Origin: Kitasatospora setae KM-6054
GTDB taxonomy: Bacteria > Actinomycetota > Actinomycetes > Streptomycetales > Streptomycetaceae
Direction: 5' to 3'
DNA length: 64,000 nt
Assembly (NCBI RefSeq): GCF_000269985.1
Contig: NC_016109.1
Location: forward strand, 2,356,001-2,420,000
The position numbers and the translations under genes are program-made. Every line of letters starts with the position of its first letter. The first letter of the stretch is position 1. This document shows, in pieces, positions 27,270 to 36,298 of this stretch. A model generated the notes under the pieces. It was not told the DNA's origin. It searched no databases and was given only the letters and a program-made list of their open reading frames with translations.

Positions 27270-28658
27270 ATGGCTCGGATCATCGTCGTCGGCGCAGGCA
27301 TGGGCGGTCTGGCGGCCGCCTCCCGGTTGGGCACGCTCGGGCACCGGGTGACGGTGCTGGAGGCGGCCGGCACGTACGGGGGGCAGCTGGGGGCGTACCG
27401 GCGGGAGGGGTTCGGGTTCGACACCGGGCCGGGGCTGCTGGCGCTGCCCGCCGTGTACCGGGACCTGGCGCTGAAGACCGGGCGGGAGCCGTTGGAGCGG
27501 CTGATCGGGCTGCGGCCGGTCGATCCGGAGAGCCGGCACCTGTTCCCGGACGGGACGGAGCTGCTGCTGCCGAACGCCTCGCGGGGCGGGGTCGGGCAGG
27601 CGCTGGACGCCGCGTTCGGGGCGGGCGCCGGCGCGCGCTGGGGCGAGCTGCTGAACCGGGGCCGCGCGGTGTGGGAGGCGACCCGGCGGCCGCTGCTGGA
27701 GGAGCCGCGGCCGGCCGTCGACCCGGCCGACCCGTACCCGGTGCCGCCGCGCCGCGGCCTGTCCCGGCTGCTGCCGCGCGGGCGGCACACCCTGGGCGAC
27801 GTGGCCCGCGAGCTGGGCGGCGGGCCCGGTCCGGCGGCGCTGCTGGGCGAGTACGCGCTGCGCTACGGCCTGGACCCGCTGGGCGCGCCCGCCTCGGCGA
27901 CGGTGCTGCCGTACATGGAGCAGTCGTTCGGCGTCTGGTACGTGGACGGCGGCCTGCGGGCGCTCGCCGACGCGGTGTTCGCGCGCTGCGGCGAGCGCGG
28001 CGTGGAGTTCCGCTTCGACACCCCGGTGCGGGCCCTGGAGCGGGACGGCGAGCGGGTGGTGGGCGTCCGCACCGACGAGGGCGTGCTGGCGGCGGACGCG
28101 GTGCTGTCCGCCGTCCCCGGGCTGGGCGCGGCCGAGCCCGCCGCGCCCGCGCCGGGCCGGTTCACCGTGCTGCTCGCGCTGGACGGCGCCCGTCCGGCGG
28201 GCACCGCGCACCGCACCGTCGTGCACGCGGCGGACGGCGCGGCCGAGGCCCGCGCGGTCTTCGCCGACGGCGTGCTGCCGGACCGCCCCACCGTGCAGGT
28301 GCTGCGTCCGGACGACCCGTCGCTCGTCCCCGGACCGGACGCGGAGGCCGCCGTGCTGACCGTCACCGTGCCCGCCCGGCTCGCCCTCAGCGCCGCCGAA
28401 CAGGACGCGTACGCCGGGGAGTTGCTCGCCCACCTGGCCGCCGCCGGCCTCGACCTGCGCCCCCGGCTGCGCTGGCGGGAGACCCGACTGACCGCCTCCG
28501 TCCCGCCGCCTTCGCTGGCCGGCGGCCACCTCGCCCAGGCCAACCGGCCCGGCCCCGAGGGCCTCTACCTGATCGGCGCGCACGCCCACCCGGGCGGCGG
28601 GCTGGCCCGGGTCGGGATGTCCGCCTCGATCACCGCCGGGCTGCTCGGCCCGGCCTGA
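27270..28658 (+). CDS. FAD-dependent phytoene-desaturase-like oxidoreductase
   Basis: A 462-residue flavoprotein of the amine oxidase/CrtI superfamily. The dinucleotide-binding motif is at the N-terminus (IIVVGAGMGGLAAASRLGTLGH), followed by EAAGTYGGQLG and FDTGPGLLALP, which match CrtI-type proteins; a C-terminal YLIGAHAHPGGGLARVGMSA segment binds the flavin ring. No carotenoid cluster is nearby, so the substrate is open. No ribosome site is seen; TAGGAT (27256-27261) lies 8 nt before the ATG, suggesting a leaderless transcript. Family firm, reaction unknown. Confidence 0.87.
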   Translation: MARIIVVGAGMGGLAAASRLGTLGHRVTVLEAAGTYGGQLGAYRREGFGFDTGPGLLALPAVYRDLALKTGREPLERLIGLRPVDPESRHLFPDGTELLLPNASRGGVGQALDAAFGAGAGARWGELLNRGRAVWEATRRPLLEEPRPAVDPADPYPVPPRRGLSRLLPRGRHTLGDVARELGGGPGPAALLGEYALRYGLDPLGAPASATVLPYMEQSFGVWYVDGGLRALADAVFARCGERGVEFRFDTPVRALERDGERVVGVRTDEGVLAADAVLSAVPGLGAAEPAAPAPGRFTVLLALDGARPAGTAHRTVVHAADGAAEARAVFADGVLPDRPTVQVLRPDDPSLVPGPDAEAAVLTVTVPARLALSAAEQDAYAGELLAHLAAAGLDLRPRLRWRETRLTASVPPPSLAGGHLAQANRPGPEGLYLIGAHAHPGGGLARVGMSASITAGLLGPA

Positions 28659-28665
28659 CGGTGCG

Positions 28666-29382
28666 TCAGTACTGCTGCTGGTAGTACCAGTTCTGGTCCT
28701 GCTGGGGCTGCGGCTGGGGTTGCTGCTGCTGCGGGACGTACGGCTGCTGGTACTGCTGCTGGGTGTACGGGTCCTGGTAGACCGGCTGCCCGTACTGGTC
28801 GTAGCCGATCAGCTGCAACTGCGGCTGGGCGTAGTGCTGTTGCTGCTGCTGGTAGCCGTGGTCCTGCTGGGCGTAGCCGTACTGCGGCTGCTGCGGGACC
28901 TGGTAGGCGGGCTGCTCCTCGGCGTAGACGCCCGCGTCGAGCTGCTGGAACTCCTCGTAGGCGAAGGGCTGCTCCGCGAACGGCGGCGCCGACTCGTCCT
29001 CGACCGGCCCGACCTCGCCGACCGGCTCCACCGGCTCCGGCTCCACGGCGGCGGCGGCCGCCCCGCCGGTGGCCGCCGCCAGCAGCGGGACCTTCGCCAG
29101 CGGGCCGGGCAGCCGGCCGTCCGCCCGGCGCAGCGACCAGCCCACCGGGCGGCCGCGCCGCACCGAGCCCGTCACCATCAGCTGGCCGAGCCCGAACCCG
29201 GCGGCGCCCGCCGCTATCACCGGCAGCGAGGACATCCGCATCCCGGCCACGACGCCCAGGAAACCCGCCAGCGCGAGCGCCCGCCAGTGCAGCGCGGCCC
29301 GGTGCTGGAGCAGCAGTTCGGCGGTCAGCCAGAGCCCGACCAGGGCCAGCGCGCCATAGAGGAGCAGGTATCCGACGCTCAT
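28666..29382 (-). CDS. Membrane protein with Gln/Tyr-rich C-terminal tail
   Basis: Unrecognised protein of 238 residues. Residues 1-~65 contain two or three membrane helices (GYLLLYGALALVGLWLTAELL, then ALALAGFLGVVAG, then PVIAAGAAGFGLGQLMV). After a basic stretch and an acidic Pro/Glu region (residues ~105-140), the last ~95 residues are extremely rich in Gln, Tyr and Pro (for example GYQQQQQHYAQPQ and YTQQQYQQPYVPQQQQ). Such composition resembles aggregation-prone or phase-separating tails. It is convergent with the FAD oxidoreductase gene and lies downstream of metF. No function can be given. Confidence 0.8.
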   Translation of the reverse strand: MSVGYLLLYGALALVGLWLTAELLLQHRAALHWRALALAGFLGVVAGMRMSSLPVIAAGAAGFGLGQLMVTGSVRRGRPVGWSLRRADGRLPGPLAKVPLLAAATGGAAAAAVEPEPVEPVGEVGPVEDESAPPFAEQPFAYEEFQQLDAGVYAEEQPAYQVPQQPQYGYAQQDHGYQQQQQHYAQPQLQLIGYDQYGQPVYQDPYTQQQYQQPYVPQQQQPQPQPQQDQNWYYQQQY

Positions 29383-29543
29383 CCCCGCAACCTCCAGACG
29401 CCACCATCACCGCGCGGTTGCGGGCGACTGTACAGCCTCCGGGCGAACACCACCGCATCCCGGACCGGACCTCCCCGAGACCCCCGCACAAGCCTGCCCG
29501 GACGGGCAGCCGGGGGCCGGGCGCGCGGCTCGGCCGGAGCGGG

Positions 29544-30458
29544 TCAGCGGGTGTGGAGGCCCAGGTTCTGGTAGATCTCCAGCGTCGAGGTCGAGTGGTT
29601 GAGCGTGATGAAGTGCAGGCCGGGGGCGCCCTCCGCGAGGAGCCGCTCGGCCATCGTGGTGGCGTGCTCCAGGCCGACCGCGCGGACCGCGGCCGGGTCG
29701 TCGGCGGCGGCTTCGAGGCGGCGGCGGAACTCGGGCGGGAAGTCGGAGCCGGAGAGCTGCGGGAAGCGCACCAGCTGGCGGATGTTGGTGACCGGCATGA
29801 TCTCCGGGATGATCGGCGTCTCGCAGCCGGCCGCGGCGACCCGGTCGCGCAGCCGGAGGTAGTCCTCGACCTCGAAGAACATCTGGGTGATCGCGTAGTC
29901 CGCGCCGGCCCGGCACTTGGCGACGAAGTGCCGGATGTCCTCGTCCCAGCTGACCGAGCGGGGGTGCATCTGCGGGAACGCGGCGACGCCGACGCAGAAG
30001 TCGCCGATGCCCTTGATCAGTTCGACCAGCTCGGCGGCGTACGTGACGCCCTCGGGGTGCCGGACCCACTCGCCCATCGGGTCGCCGGGCGGGTCGCCGC
30101 GCACGGCCAGCACGTTGCGCACGTTCTGGTCGGCGTACTGGCCGATGATGTTGCGCAGTTCGGCGGTCGAGTGGTCGACCGCGGTGAGGTGGGCGACCGG
30201 GGTCAGGGTGGTCTCGGTGGCGATCCGGCCGACCAGGTCGACGGTGCGGCCGCGCGAGGAGCCGCCCGCGCCGTACGTCATGCAGACGAAGTTCGGCTCC
30301 AGCGACTCGACCCGGCGGATCGCGTCCCAGAGCTTGCGCTCGCCGACTTCGCCGCGCGGCGGCATGAACTCGAAGGAGAAGGAGCGGTCGCCTGCCGCCA
30401 GCAGGTCGCGCACGGTCTGCGCGCGGTCGCTTCTGGTGGAGGGAATGCCGAGTGCCAT
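29544..30458 (-). CDS. metF: Methylenetetrahydrofolate reductase MetF
   Basis: Flavin enzyme (304 residues) reducing 5,10-methylene-THF to 5-methyl-THF for methionine synthesis. The beta/alpha barrel shows [19 protein letters not shown] (catalytic Glu in SFEFMPP), [41 protein letters not shown] and [14 protein letters not shown]. There is no ribosome site: TAACCT on the minus strand (30470-30465) ends six bases before the ATG, so translation is probably leaderless. It is divergent from the prenyl synthase gene. Confidence 0.95.
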   Translation of the reverse strand: MALGIPSTRSDRAQTVRDLLAAGDRSFSFEFMPPRGEVGERKLWDAIRRVESLEPNFVCMTYGAGGSSRGRTVDLVGRIATETTLTPVAHLTAVDHSTAELRNIIGQYADQNVRNVLAVRGDPPGDPMGEWVRHPEGVTYAAELVELIKGIGDFCVGVAAFPQMHPRSVSWDEDIRHFVAKCRAGADYAITQMFFEVEDYLRLRDRVAAAGCETPIIPEIMPVTNIRQLVRFPQLSGSDFPPEFRRRLEAAADDPAAVRAVGLEHATTMAERLLAEGAPGLHFITLNHSTSTLEIYQNLGLHTR

Positions 30459-30464
30459 GCAGGC

Positions 30465-30598
30465 AGGTTAGCCGTCGGCGGCGCGAGCCGGACAAACCTG
30501 GTCCAACCATTGAGACGCCGCTTGAGATTTTCGGCCGTTCCCGCCCGGGCGGCCCGGCGGGCGGGTGGAACGGGGGACCCGACCGGGCGCGTTAATCT
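30465..30598. promoter_or_regulatory. Divergent promoter region of metF and the prenyl synthase
   Basis: Minus-strand TAACCT (30470-30465) is placed for leaderless metF transcription. Plus-strand TAATCT (30593-30598) lies 32 nt before the GTG of the prenyl synthase gene, whose ribosome site is CCGGAG. Neither has a strong -35. Confidence 0.5.
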
Positions 30599-30629
30599 GA
30601 CTGTCAGCCCCCTCGATCCGGAGTCTCAG

Positions 30630-31736
30630 GTGCCCTCCTCCATCCGCCTTCCCCGCAACCCCGTCGACGCGGAGGACGTGCGCGAGCGCGTGAACCGCAC
30701 GCTCGGCGAGTTCATGGCCGAGCGGACGGCCCTGCTCTCCGGGATCTCCGACCAGCTCGGACCGGTCTCCGACGCGCTGCGCGACTTCCTGCTGGACGGC
30801 GGCAAGCGGCTGCGCCCGGCGTTCTGCTACTGGGGCTGGCGGGCGGCCGGCGGCGGCCCGGACGAGCCCGGCATCGAACGGGCGGCGGCCGCGCTGGAGC
30901 TGCTGCAGGCCAGCGCCCTGGTGCACGACGACCTGATGGACCGCAGCGACACCCGCCGCGGCCTGCCCGCCGTCCACCGCCGCTTCGAGAACCTGCACCG
31001 GGCGGGCGGCTGGCGCGGCGACCGCGAGCAGTACGGGGCGTCCGCCGCGGTACTGCTCGGCGACCTGCTGCTGATCTGGTGCGACGAGCTGTTCCAGTGC
31101 TCCGGGCTGCCGACCGGCGCGGTGTCCTCCGCGAAGCCGGTGTTCGACCTGATGCGCACCGAGGTGATGCTCGGCCAGTACCTGGACGTGCTGGAGCCCG
31201 TCGCGGGCGACTCCACCGACGCGGACGCGCTCGACCGGGCCCGGACGGTGCTGCACTACAAGTCCGCGAAGTACACCATCGAGCGGCCGCTGCAGGTCGG
31301 CGCGCTGCTCGCGGGCGCCGGACCCGACCTGGTCGACGCCCTCGGCGGCTTCGGCCTGCCGCTCGGCGAGGCGTTCCAGCTCCGCGACGACCTGCTCGGC
31401 GTCTTCGGCGACCCGGCGGTCACCGGCAAGCCGGCCGGCGACGACCTCCGTGAGGGCAAGCGCACCCTGCTCGTCGCCCACGCCATGCGCGGCCTCTCCC
31501 CCGCCGACGCCGCCCACCTCGACACCCGGCTCGGCGCCCCCGACCTGGACGCCGGGCAGATCGCCGAACTCCGCGACCTGATCACCCTCAGCGGCGCCCC
31601 CTCCACCGTCGAGGACCGGATCGAGGCCCTGCTCGCCGAGGCCCTCGCCGCCCTCGCCGCGGCCCCGGTCGCCGACGGACCCACCCGCGAGGTGCTGCGG
31701 GCGCTCGCGGACGCCGCGACGGTCCGCAAGTACTGA
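30630..31736 (+). CDS. Polyprenyl (isoprenyl) diphosphate synthase
   Basis: Trans-prenyltransferase (368 residues) condensing isopentenyl diphosphate with allylic diphosphates. The first Asp-rich motif is LVHDDLMDRSDTRRG, with FLLDGGKRLRPAFCY before it, and the second Asp-rich motif is FQLRDDLLGVFGD; KSAKYTIERPLQ is the conserved Lys-containing region. Product length cannot be read safely; the residues before the first motif (LELLQASALV) suggest a C20 or longer product. Position next to metF matches idsA2 of Mycobacterium, a likely orthologue. GTG start with GGAG nine bases upstream. Confidence 0.92.
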   Translation: MPSSIRLPRNPVDAEDVRERVNRTLGEFMAERTALLSGISDQLGPVSDALRDFLLDGGKRLRPAFCYWGWRAAGGGPDEPGIERAAAALELLQASALVHDDLMDRSDTRRGLPAVHRRFENLHRAGGWRGDREQYGASAAVLLGDLLLIWCDELFQCSGLPTGAVSSAKPVFDLMRTEVMLGQYLDVLEPVAGDSTDADALDRARTVLHYKSAKYTIERPLQVGALLAGAGPDLVDALGGFGLPLGEAFQLRDDLLGVFGDPAVTGKPAGDDLREGKRTLLVAHAMRGLSPADAAHLDTRLGAPDLDAGQIAELRDLITLSGAPSTVEDRIEALLAEALAALAAAPVADGPTREVLRALADAATVRKY

Positions 31737-31764
31737 CCGGAAGACTGACCGGAAGAAGGCCGCG

Positions 31765-32424
31765 TCAGGCCGTCCGCCGCCACCAGCGGCGGGAGGCCAG
31801 CGCCGCGAGGGCGGCGCCGCCGGCGTTCAACAGGACGTCGTCGACCGAGGAGACCCGGTCCAGCCGCAGCACGTACTGGGCGGTCTCCACCAGCACCGAA
31901 CCCGCCGAGCCCAGCGCCAGCACCCGCCACCCCGAGGCCAGCGCGGCGAACCGCAGCGGGGCGAGGAAGCCGAACGCGGCGAACACCAGCAGGTTGCCGC
32001 CGATCTGCGCCACCGCGGTGGCCGGCGGCCCGGCCGCGACCACCTCGGCGAGGTCGTGCAGCGGCACCAGGTTCACCCGGCGGCGCGGGCCGCCCGGGTC
32101 GACGCCCGGCAGCAGGATCATCCAGACCCACGGCAGCGTCCCGTACACCATCCCGACGTCGGCCAGCGCCGAACGCCGCGCCCACCCCGGCCCCGCACCG
32201 GCCACCCGGCGGCGGCGCGCCAGCCACCACACCGCCGCGGCCGCCACCGGCAGCGCGACGGCGGCCAGGAACACGACGCCGTTGACCGTCCCCACCCAGC
32301 CGTCCCACCCGGCGCGCCGGCCCAGCGGGCGCTGCGCGACGAAAGCGAGAACGGCCGCGCCGAGCAGCACCGGGACGAACAGCACGAACCGCCGGGTCCG
32401 GCGGGCGGGCACGAGGGAATCCAT
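31765..32424 (-). CDS. VanZ-like family membrane protein
   Basis: A 219-residue membrane protein with about five helices. The VanZ-like domain shows VNLVPLHDL near the first third, then GGNLLVFAAFGFLAPLRF, SVLVETAQYVLRLDRVSSVDDVLLNAGGAALA (core ETAQ...R.SSVDDVLLN), the diagnostic ETxQ and DxDD-like motif of the family. VanZ confers teicoplanin tolerance in enterococci, but most VanZ-like proteins have no known role. The ATG at 32424 is chosen because it begins just before the first helix. It is convergent with the prenyl synthase gene. Confidence 0.88.
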   Translation of the reverse strand: MDSLVPARRTRRFVLFVPVLLGAAVLAFVAQRPLGRRAGWDGWVGTVNGVVFLAAVALPVAAAAVWWLARRRRVAGAGPGWARRSALADVGMVYGTLPWVWMILLPGVDPGGPRRRVNLVPLHDLAEVVAAGPPATAVAQIGGNLLVFAAFGFLAPLRFAALASGWRVLALGSAGSVLVETAQYVLRLDRVSSVDDVLLNAGGAALAALASRRWWRRTA

Positions 32425-32693
32425 GCCTGCACGGAGTACGCACCGCGCCCCCGCGGTTCCCGGCCGGGGGGCGGAGCCGCTCCCGAGCCGGGCCTGCCCG
32501 GCCGAGGGCGCGAAGCACGGAGGCCGACCGCGCGCACCGCCAGGCCCCCGGCCGGGGCACCGACCTCCCCGCACCAGGACCCGCCCGACTGCCCTTCCGC
32601 CCTCGCGCGCTTCCCCGCGCCGCGCACGGGGCGCGGAGCGCGGGTGTTCCGGCGTGTCCTCGCGCGGGCCGGGGCGCCGCGGGGCCGGAGGGC
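32425..32693. other. Noncoding gap, nothing recognised
   Basis: A 269-nt very GC-rich gap between thiE and the VanZ-like gene (both minus strand). It has only weak complementarity and no believable open frame with normal codon bias. Confidence 0.5.
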
Positions 32694-33341
32694 CTAGCGG
32701 AGGCGGGCCGCGAGGGCGGCGGCCGCGGCGGCGGGGTCCTCGGCGGCGGTGAGGGCGCGGACGACGACGATGCGGGTGGCGCCGGCGTCGAGGACCTGCT
32801 GGAGGTTGTCCTGGTCGATGCCGCCGATGGCGAACCAGGGGCGTTCGGGCCGCCGCGCCGCGGCGTACCGGACCAGGTCGAGGCCGGGGGCGGGCCGGCC
32901 GGGCTTGGTCGGGGTGGGCCAGACCGGGCCGGTGCAGAAGTAGTCGACGCCGGGTTCGGTGAGCGCGGTGTCGACCTCGCTCTCGGCGTGGCAGGAGCGG
33001 CCGATCAGCACGTCGTCGCCGAGGATGCGGCGGGCGACGGCGACCGGGAGGTCGTCCTGGCCGAGGTGCAGCACGTCGGGGCGGGCCCCGTACGCGACGT
33101 CGGCGCGGTCGTTGACGGCGAGCAGCTTGCCGTGGCGGCGGGCGGCGTCGGCGAAGACCTCCAGGTGTTCCAGCTCCTGCCGGGCTTCCAGGCCCTTGTC
33201 GCGGAGCTGGACGACGTCGACGCCGGCGCCGAGCACCGCGTCCAGGAACTCGGGCAGGTCGCCCTGTTCGCGGCGGGCGTCGGTGCAGAGGTAGAGCCGG
33301 GCGTCGGCCAGGCGCTGCCGGGCGGTGGGCGCGGCCGTCAC
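32694..33341 (-). CDS. thiE: Thiamine-phosphate synthase ThiE
   Basis: Joins the pyrimidine (HMP-PP) and thiazole (THZ-P) halves of thiamine (215 residues, TIM barrel). Pyrophosphate- and substrate-binding motifs are [60 protein letters not shown] and [13 protein letters not shown]. The GTG start overlaps the stop of the upstream Rv2175c-like gene (GTGA). It lies on the opposite strand from the thiO-thiS-thiG operon about 1.8 kb away and lacks a TPP riboswitch of its own that I can see. Confidence 0.95.
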   Translation of the reverse strand: MTAAPTARQRLADARLYLCTDARREQGDLPEFLDAVLGAGVDVVQLRDKGLEARQELEHLEVFADAARRHGKLLAVNDRADVAYGARPDVLHLGQDDLPVAVARRILGDDVLIGRSCHAESEVDTALTEPGVDYFCTGPVWPTPTKPGRPAPGLDLVRYAAARRPERPWFAIGGIDQDNLQQVLDAGATRIVVVRALTAAEDPAAAAAALAARLR

Positions 33342-33703
33342 AGGGCCAGGGCCTGGGCGCGGCGCTTGACCTCGGTGCCGCGGTTCTCGCGCAGGGCCTG
33401 GATCGGGCTGCCGGGCAGCGAGTCGTCCTCGGTGAACATCCACTCCAGGATCTCCTGGTCGGAGAAGCCGGAGTCGCGCAGCACCGTGAGGGTGCTGACC
33501 AGGTGCTTGACCGGGCCGTCGTCCTCGATGAAGTCGGCGGGGACCTGGAGGGACTTGTTGGGTCCCCGGCGGACGGCCAGCAGGCTGCGGTTGCGCACCA
33601 TGTCGCGGACCTCGGTGATCACCACGCCCCACCGCTCCGAGATGTCGGGCAGGTACAGCCAGGCGGGGACCAGGGCGTCAATCTTGGGATCAATCTCGCT
33701 CAC
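33338..33703 (-). CDS. Rv2175c-like DNA-binding protein
   Basis: A 121-residue protein with an N-terminal winged-helix or excisionase-like HTH ([35 protein letters not shown], core [15 protein letters not shown]) and a conserved C-terminal half ([32 protein letters not shown]). In Mycobacterium tuberculosis Rv2175c is phosphorylated on an N-terminal threonine by the neighbouring kinase PknL, which blocks DNA binding. Here the protein starts only about ten residues before the domain and lacks that Thr-bearing tail. A PASTA kinase is 4.1 kb away. Coupled to thiE. Confidence 0.88.
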   Translation of the reverse strand: MSEIDPKIDALVPAWLYLPDISERWGVVITEVRDMVRNRSLLAVRRGPNKSLQVPADFIEDDGPVKHLVSTLTVLRDSGFSDQEILEWMFTEDDSLPGSPIQALRENRGTEVKRRAQALAL

Positions 33704-33720
33704 GGTCCCCAGCCTAGGCG

Positions 33721-34926
33721 CTACCGGGCCGCGGCCTTCAACTGGACGGCCGGGTCGGCGGCCCGGGCGGGGTCGACCGGGGTGCCGCGTTCGATCAGCC
33801 GGCGGCCCTGGGCGAGGTCGCGCGGCCGGTCGACGGCGAGCAGCGCGGTGAGGGCGCCGTCGCGCAGCCAGAGCACCGTCCAGCCGGGTCCGGACGGGGA
33901 GCCGCGCCACAGCAGGTGGTCGGCGCCCGCGTGCCGGCCGGCGTACTGGACCATCCGGCCGAACTGCTCGGACCAGAAGTACGGGACGGGGTCGTACGGG
34001 CCGTCGAGGGTGCCGAGCAGCGCGGCCGCGGCGGCGGCGCCGGAGTGCAGGGCGTGGTCCCAGTGCTGGACGGCGAGCCGGGCGCCGGCCCGGGCGGACG
34101 GGTAGGAGGCGCAGTCGCCGGCGGCGAGGACGCCGGGCAGCGCGGTGCGCAGCCGGTCGTCGACCGGGACCGTGCCGTCGGGGTCGAGGGCGAGCGGGCC
34201 GCCGCGCAGCCAGTCGGTGGCGGGGCGGCCGCCGATGCCGACGACGACCTCGTCGGCGGGCAGGTGGGTGCCGTCGGTGAGCAGCACGCCGCCGTCGGCG
34301 GCGCCCGCGACGGCGGTGCCGCAGCGCAGGTCGACGCCGGCGGCGGCGTACCAGTCGGCCATCAGGGCGCCGAGTTCGGCGGGCAGGGCGCCGGCCAGCG
34401 GGGCGGCGGCGGCTTCCACCACGGTGACGTGGCAGCCGAGTTCGCGGGCGACGGTGGCGGTCTCGGCGCCGATCCAGCCCGCGCCGACCAGCACGATCCG
34501 GCGGCCGGGGGTGAGCGCGGCGCGCAGCGCGTGGGCGTCGTCGACGGTGCGCAGGGTGCGGGCGCCGGGCAGGCCGGGGAGGGTGCGGGCCTCGGCGCCG
34601 GTGGCGATCACCAGGGCGTCGTACGGGAGTTCGCCGCGGTCGGTGTGCAGGACGCCGTCGGCGAGGCCGGTGGCGCGGCGGCCGGTGAGCAGGTCGACGC
34701 CGAGGTGGTGCCAGTCGATCTCGAAGGCGGTGGCGTCGGCCTTGCCGAGCAGCACGTCCTTGGAGAGCGGGGGCCGGTCGTAGGGGAGGTGGAGTTCGGC
34801 GCCGACCAGGGCGAGCGGGCCGTGCCAGCCGCCCTGCCGCAGGTTGAGGGCGGTCTGGGCGCCCGCCATGCCCGCGCCGACCACGACGACCCGGTCCGTT
34901 CCGCTCAGTTCAGCCACGGCGTCCAC
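33721..34926 (-). CDS. FAD/NAD(P)-dependent ferredoxin reductase-like protein
   Basis: A 401-residue class of reductases that transfer electrons from NAD(P)H to ferredoxins or rubredoxin. FAD-binding VVVVGAGMAGAQTALNLRQ, the YDRPPLSKDVLLG motif, VIATGAEARTLPG, NAD-binding RIVLVGAGWIGAETATVA, VVGIGGRPATDWL and VLAAGDCASYP are in the expected order, followed by the reductase C-terminal domain (DPVPYFWSEQFGRMVQYAG). No ferredoxin or cytochrome P450 gene is adjacent. Two in-frame GTG starts (34926 and 34917) are possible. It is divergent from the thiamine operon. Confidence 0.9.
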   Translation of the reverse strand: MDAVAELSGTDRVVVVGAGMAGAQTALNLRQGGWHGPLALVGAELHLPYDRPPLSKDVLLGKADATAFEIDWHHLGVDLLTGRRATGLADGVLHTDRGELPYDALVIATGAEARTLPGLPGARTLRTVDDAHALRAALTPGRRIVLVGAGWIGAETATVARELGCHVTVVEAAAAPLAGALPAELGALMADWYAAAGVDLRCGTAVAGAADGGVLLTDGTHLPADEVVVGIGGRPATDWLRGGPLALDPDGTVPVDDRLRTALPGVLAAGDCASYPSARAGARLAVQHWDHALHSGAAAAAALLGTLDGPYDPVPYFWSEQFGRMVQYAGRHAGADHLLWRGSPSGPGWTVLWLRDGALTALLAVDRPRDLAQGRRLIERGTPVDPARAADPAVQLKAAAR

Positions 34927-35021
34927 CCTATCGGGGCGCGGTCGGCGTCCACCCCGCGTACGCGCCTTCTGGGCGGGGTCGGGGCGGCGTTATGGTGGGG
35001 GTGGTTCAACAACCTACGTAC

Positions 35022-35116
35022 GTCATCACGGGAGCCCGGCGCACCGGGCTGAGAGGCGGGCTGTGGCGGCCCGCGACCGTCCGAACCTGATCCGGGTCAT
35101 GCCGGCGAAGGGAGCA
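35022..35116 (+). ncRNA. TPP (THI-box) riboswitch
   Basis: Thiamine pyrophosphate aptamer upstream of thiO. Hallmark segments are GGGCTGAGAGGCGGG, CCGAACCTGATCCGGGTCAT and GCCGGCGAAGGGAG. The terminal GAAGGGAG is both the closing strand of the aptamer and the likely ribosome site of thiO, which suggests control of translation initiation. A TATGGT hexamer at 34991-34996 with TTCTGG 18 bp upstream may be the promoter. Confidence 0.96.
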
Positions 35117-35125
35117 TCAGCGGCT

Positions 35126-36298
35126 GTGGCAGCTTTCCACGCGCCCGGGGCAGGGCACGCGCCTGACGTGCTGGTGGTCGGCGGGGGCATCATCGGGCTG
35201 GGCGTCGCCTGGCGGGCGGCGCAGCGCGGCCTGGCGGTCGCGGTGGCCGACCCGGATCCGGGCGGCGGCGCGGCCCGGGTCGCGGCGGGCATGCTCGCCC
35301 CGGTCACCGAACTGCAGTACGGCGAGGAGCCGTTGCTGCGGCTGGGGATGGCCTCGAACGAGCGGTACGCGGCGTTCGCCGCCGAACTGACCGAGCTGAC
35401 CGGCCTGGACACCGGCTACCGGGCGACCGGCACGCTGGCGGTCGCGCTGGACTCCGACGACCGCGAGGAGCTGCGCGAGCTGCACGCCTTCCACGGCCGG
35501 CTGGGCCTGGCGTCCACGTGGCTGACCGGCCGGGAGTGCCGCCGGCTGGAGCCGATGCTGGCGCCGGGCGTCCGGGGCGGCCTGCACGTCGCCGACGACC
35601 ACCAGGTGGACGGCCGCCGGCTGGCCGCCGCGCTGGTCGCGGCCTGCGCGCTGGCGGGCGTGGTGTTCCACCGGGCGGAGGCCGTCGAGCTGCTGGTCGA
35701 GGACGGCCGGGCGGCGGGCGTCCGGCTGTCGACCGGCGAGCGGGTGGCGGCGGGGCGCACGGTGCTGGCCGCCGGTTCGCGCAGCCACCTGCTGCCGGGC
35801 CTGCCGGACGGGGTGCTGCCGGCCGTCCGCCCGGTGAAGGGCCAGGTGCTGCGGCTGCGGATGCCGACCGCGCACGGGCCGTTCCTGTCCCGGAACGTGC
35901 GGGCGGTGGTGCGCGGGCAGCACCTGTACCTGGTGCCGCGGGCGGACGGCGAGCTGGTGGTCGGCGCGACCACCGAGGAGTTGGGGCACGACACCACGGT
36001 CACCGCGGGCGGCGTCTACGAGCTGCTCCGGGACGCGCACGAACTGGTGCCCGGCATCACCGAGTTGCCGCTGGTGGAGACCGGCGCGGGGCTGCGCCCC
36101 GGCTCGCCCGACAACGCGCCGCTGCTCGGCCCGACCGCGCTGGCCGACCTGGCCGCCGCGACCGGGCACTACCGCAACGGCGTGCTGCTCACCCCGGTCA
36201 CCGCCGACCTGCTCGCCGACTACCTGGCCACCGGCGAACTCCCGCCGCTGGCAAGCGACTTCACCCCTGACCGCTTCGCCCCCAAGGTCCCCGCATGA
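35126..36298 (+). CDS. thiO: Glycine oxidase ThiO
   Basis: FAD enzyme (390 residues) oxidising glycine to the imine needed for thiazole formation. The dinucleotide motif DVLVVGGGIIGLGVAWRAAQRG lies near the N-terminus; GGGAARVAAGMLAPVTE, VRPVKGQVLRLR, YLVPRADGELVVGATTEELG and the C-terminal GLRPGSPDNAPLLGP are typical. The GTG at 35126 is chosen, since the in-frame ATG at 35099 lies inside the riboswitch. It heads the thiO-thiS-thiG operon; its stop overlaps thiS. Confidence 0.95.
   Translation: MAAFHAPGAGHAPDVLVVGGGIIGLGVAWRAAQRGLAVAVADPDPGGGAARVAAGMLAPVTELQYGEEPLLRLGMASNERYAAFAAELTELTGLDTGYRATGTLAVALDSDDREELRELHAFHGRLGLASTWLTGRECRRLEPMLAPGVRGGLHVADDHQVDGRRLAAALVAACALAGVVFHRAEAVELLVEDGRAAGVRLSTGERVAAGRTVLAAGSRSHLLPGLPDGVLPAVRPVKGQVLRLRMPTAHGPFLSRNVRAVVRGQHLYLVPRADGELVVGATTEELGHDTTVTAGGVYELLRDAHELVPGITELPLVETGAGLRPGSPDNAPLLGPTALADLAAATGHYRNGVLLTPVTADLLADYLATGELPPLASDFTPDRFAPKVPA

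Noticed and set aside
35099..35125. ATG upstream of thiO as the start
   Set aside because: It lies within the conserved core of the TPP aptamer; the GTG at 35126 follows the riboswitch and the ribosome site.
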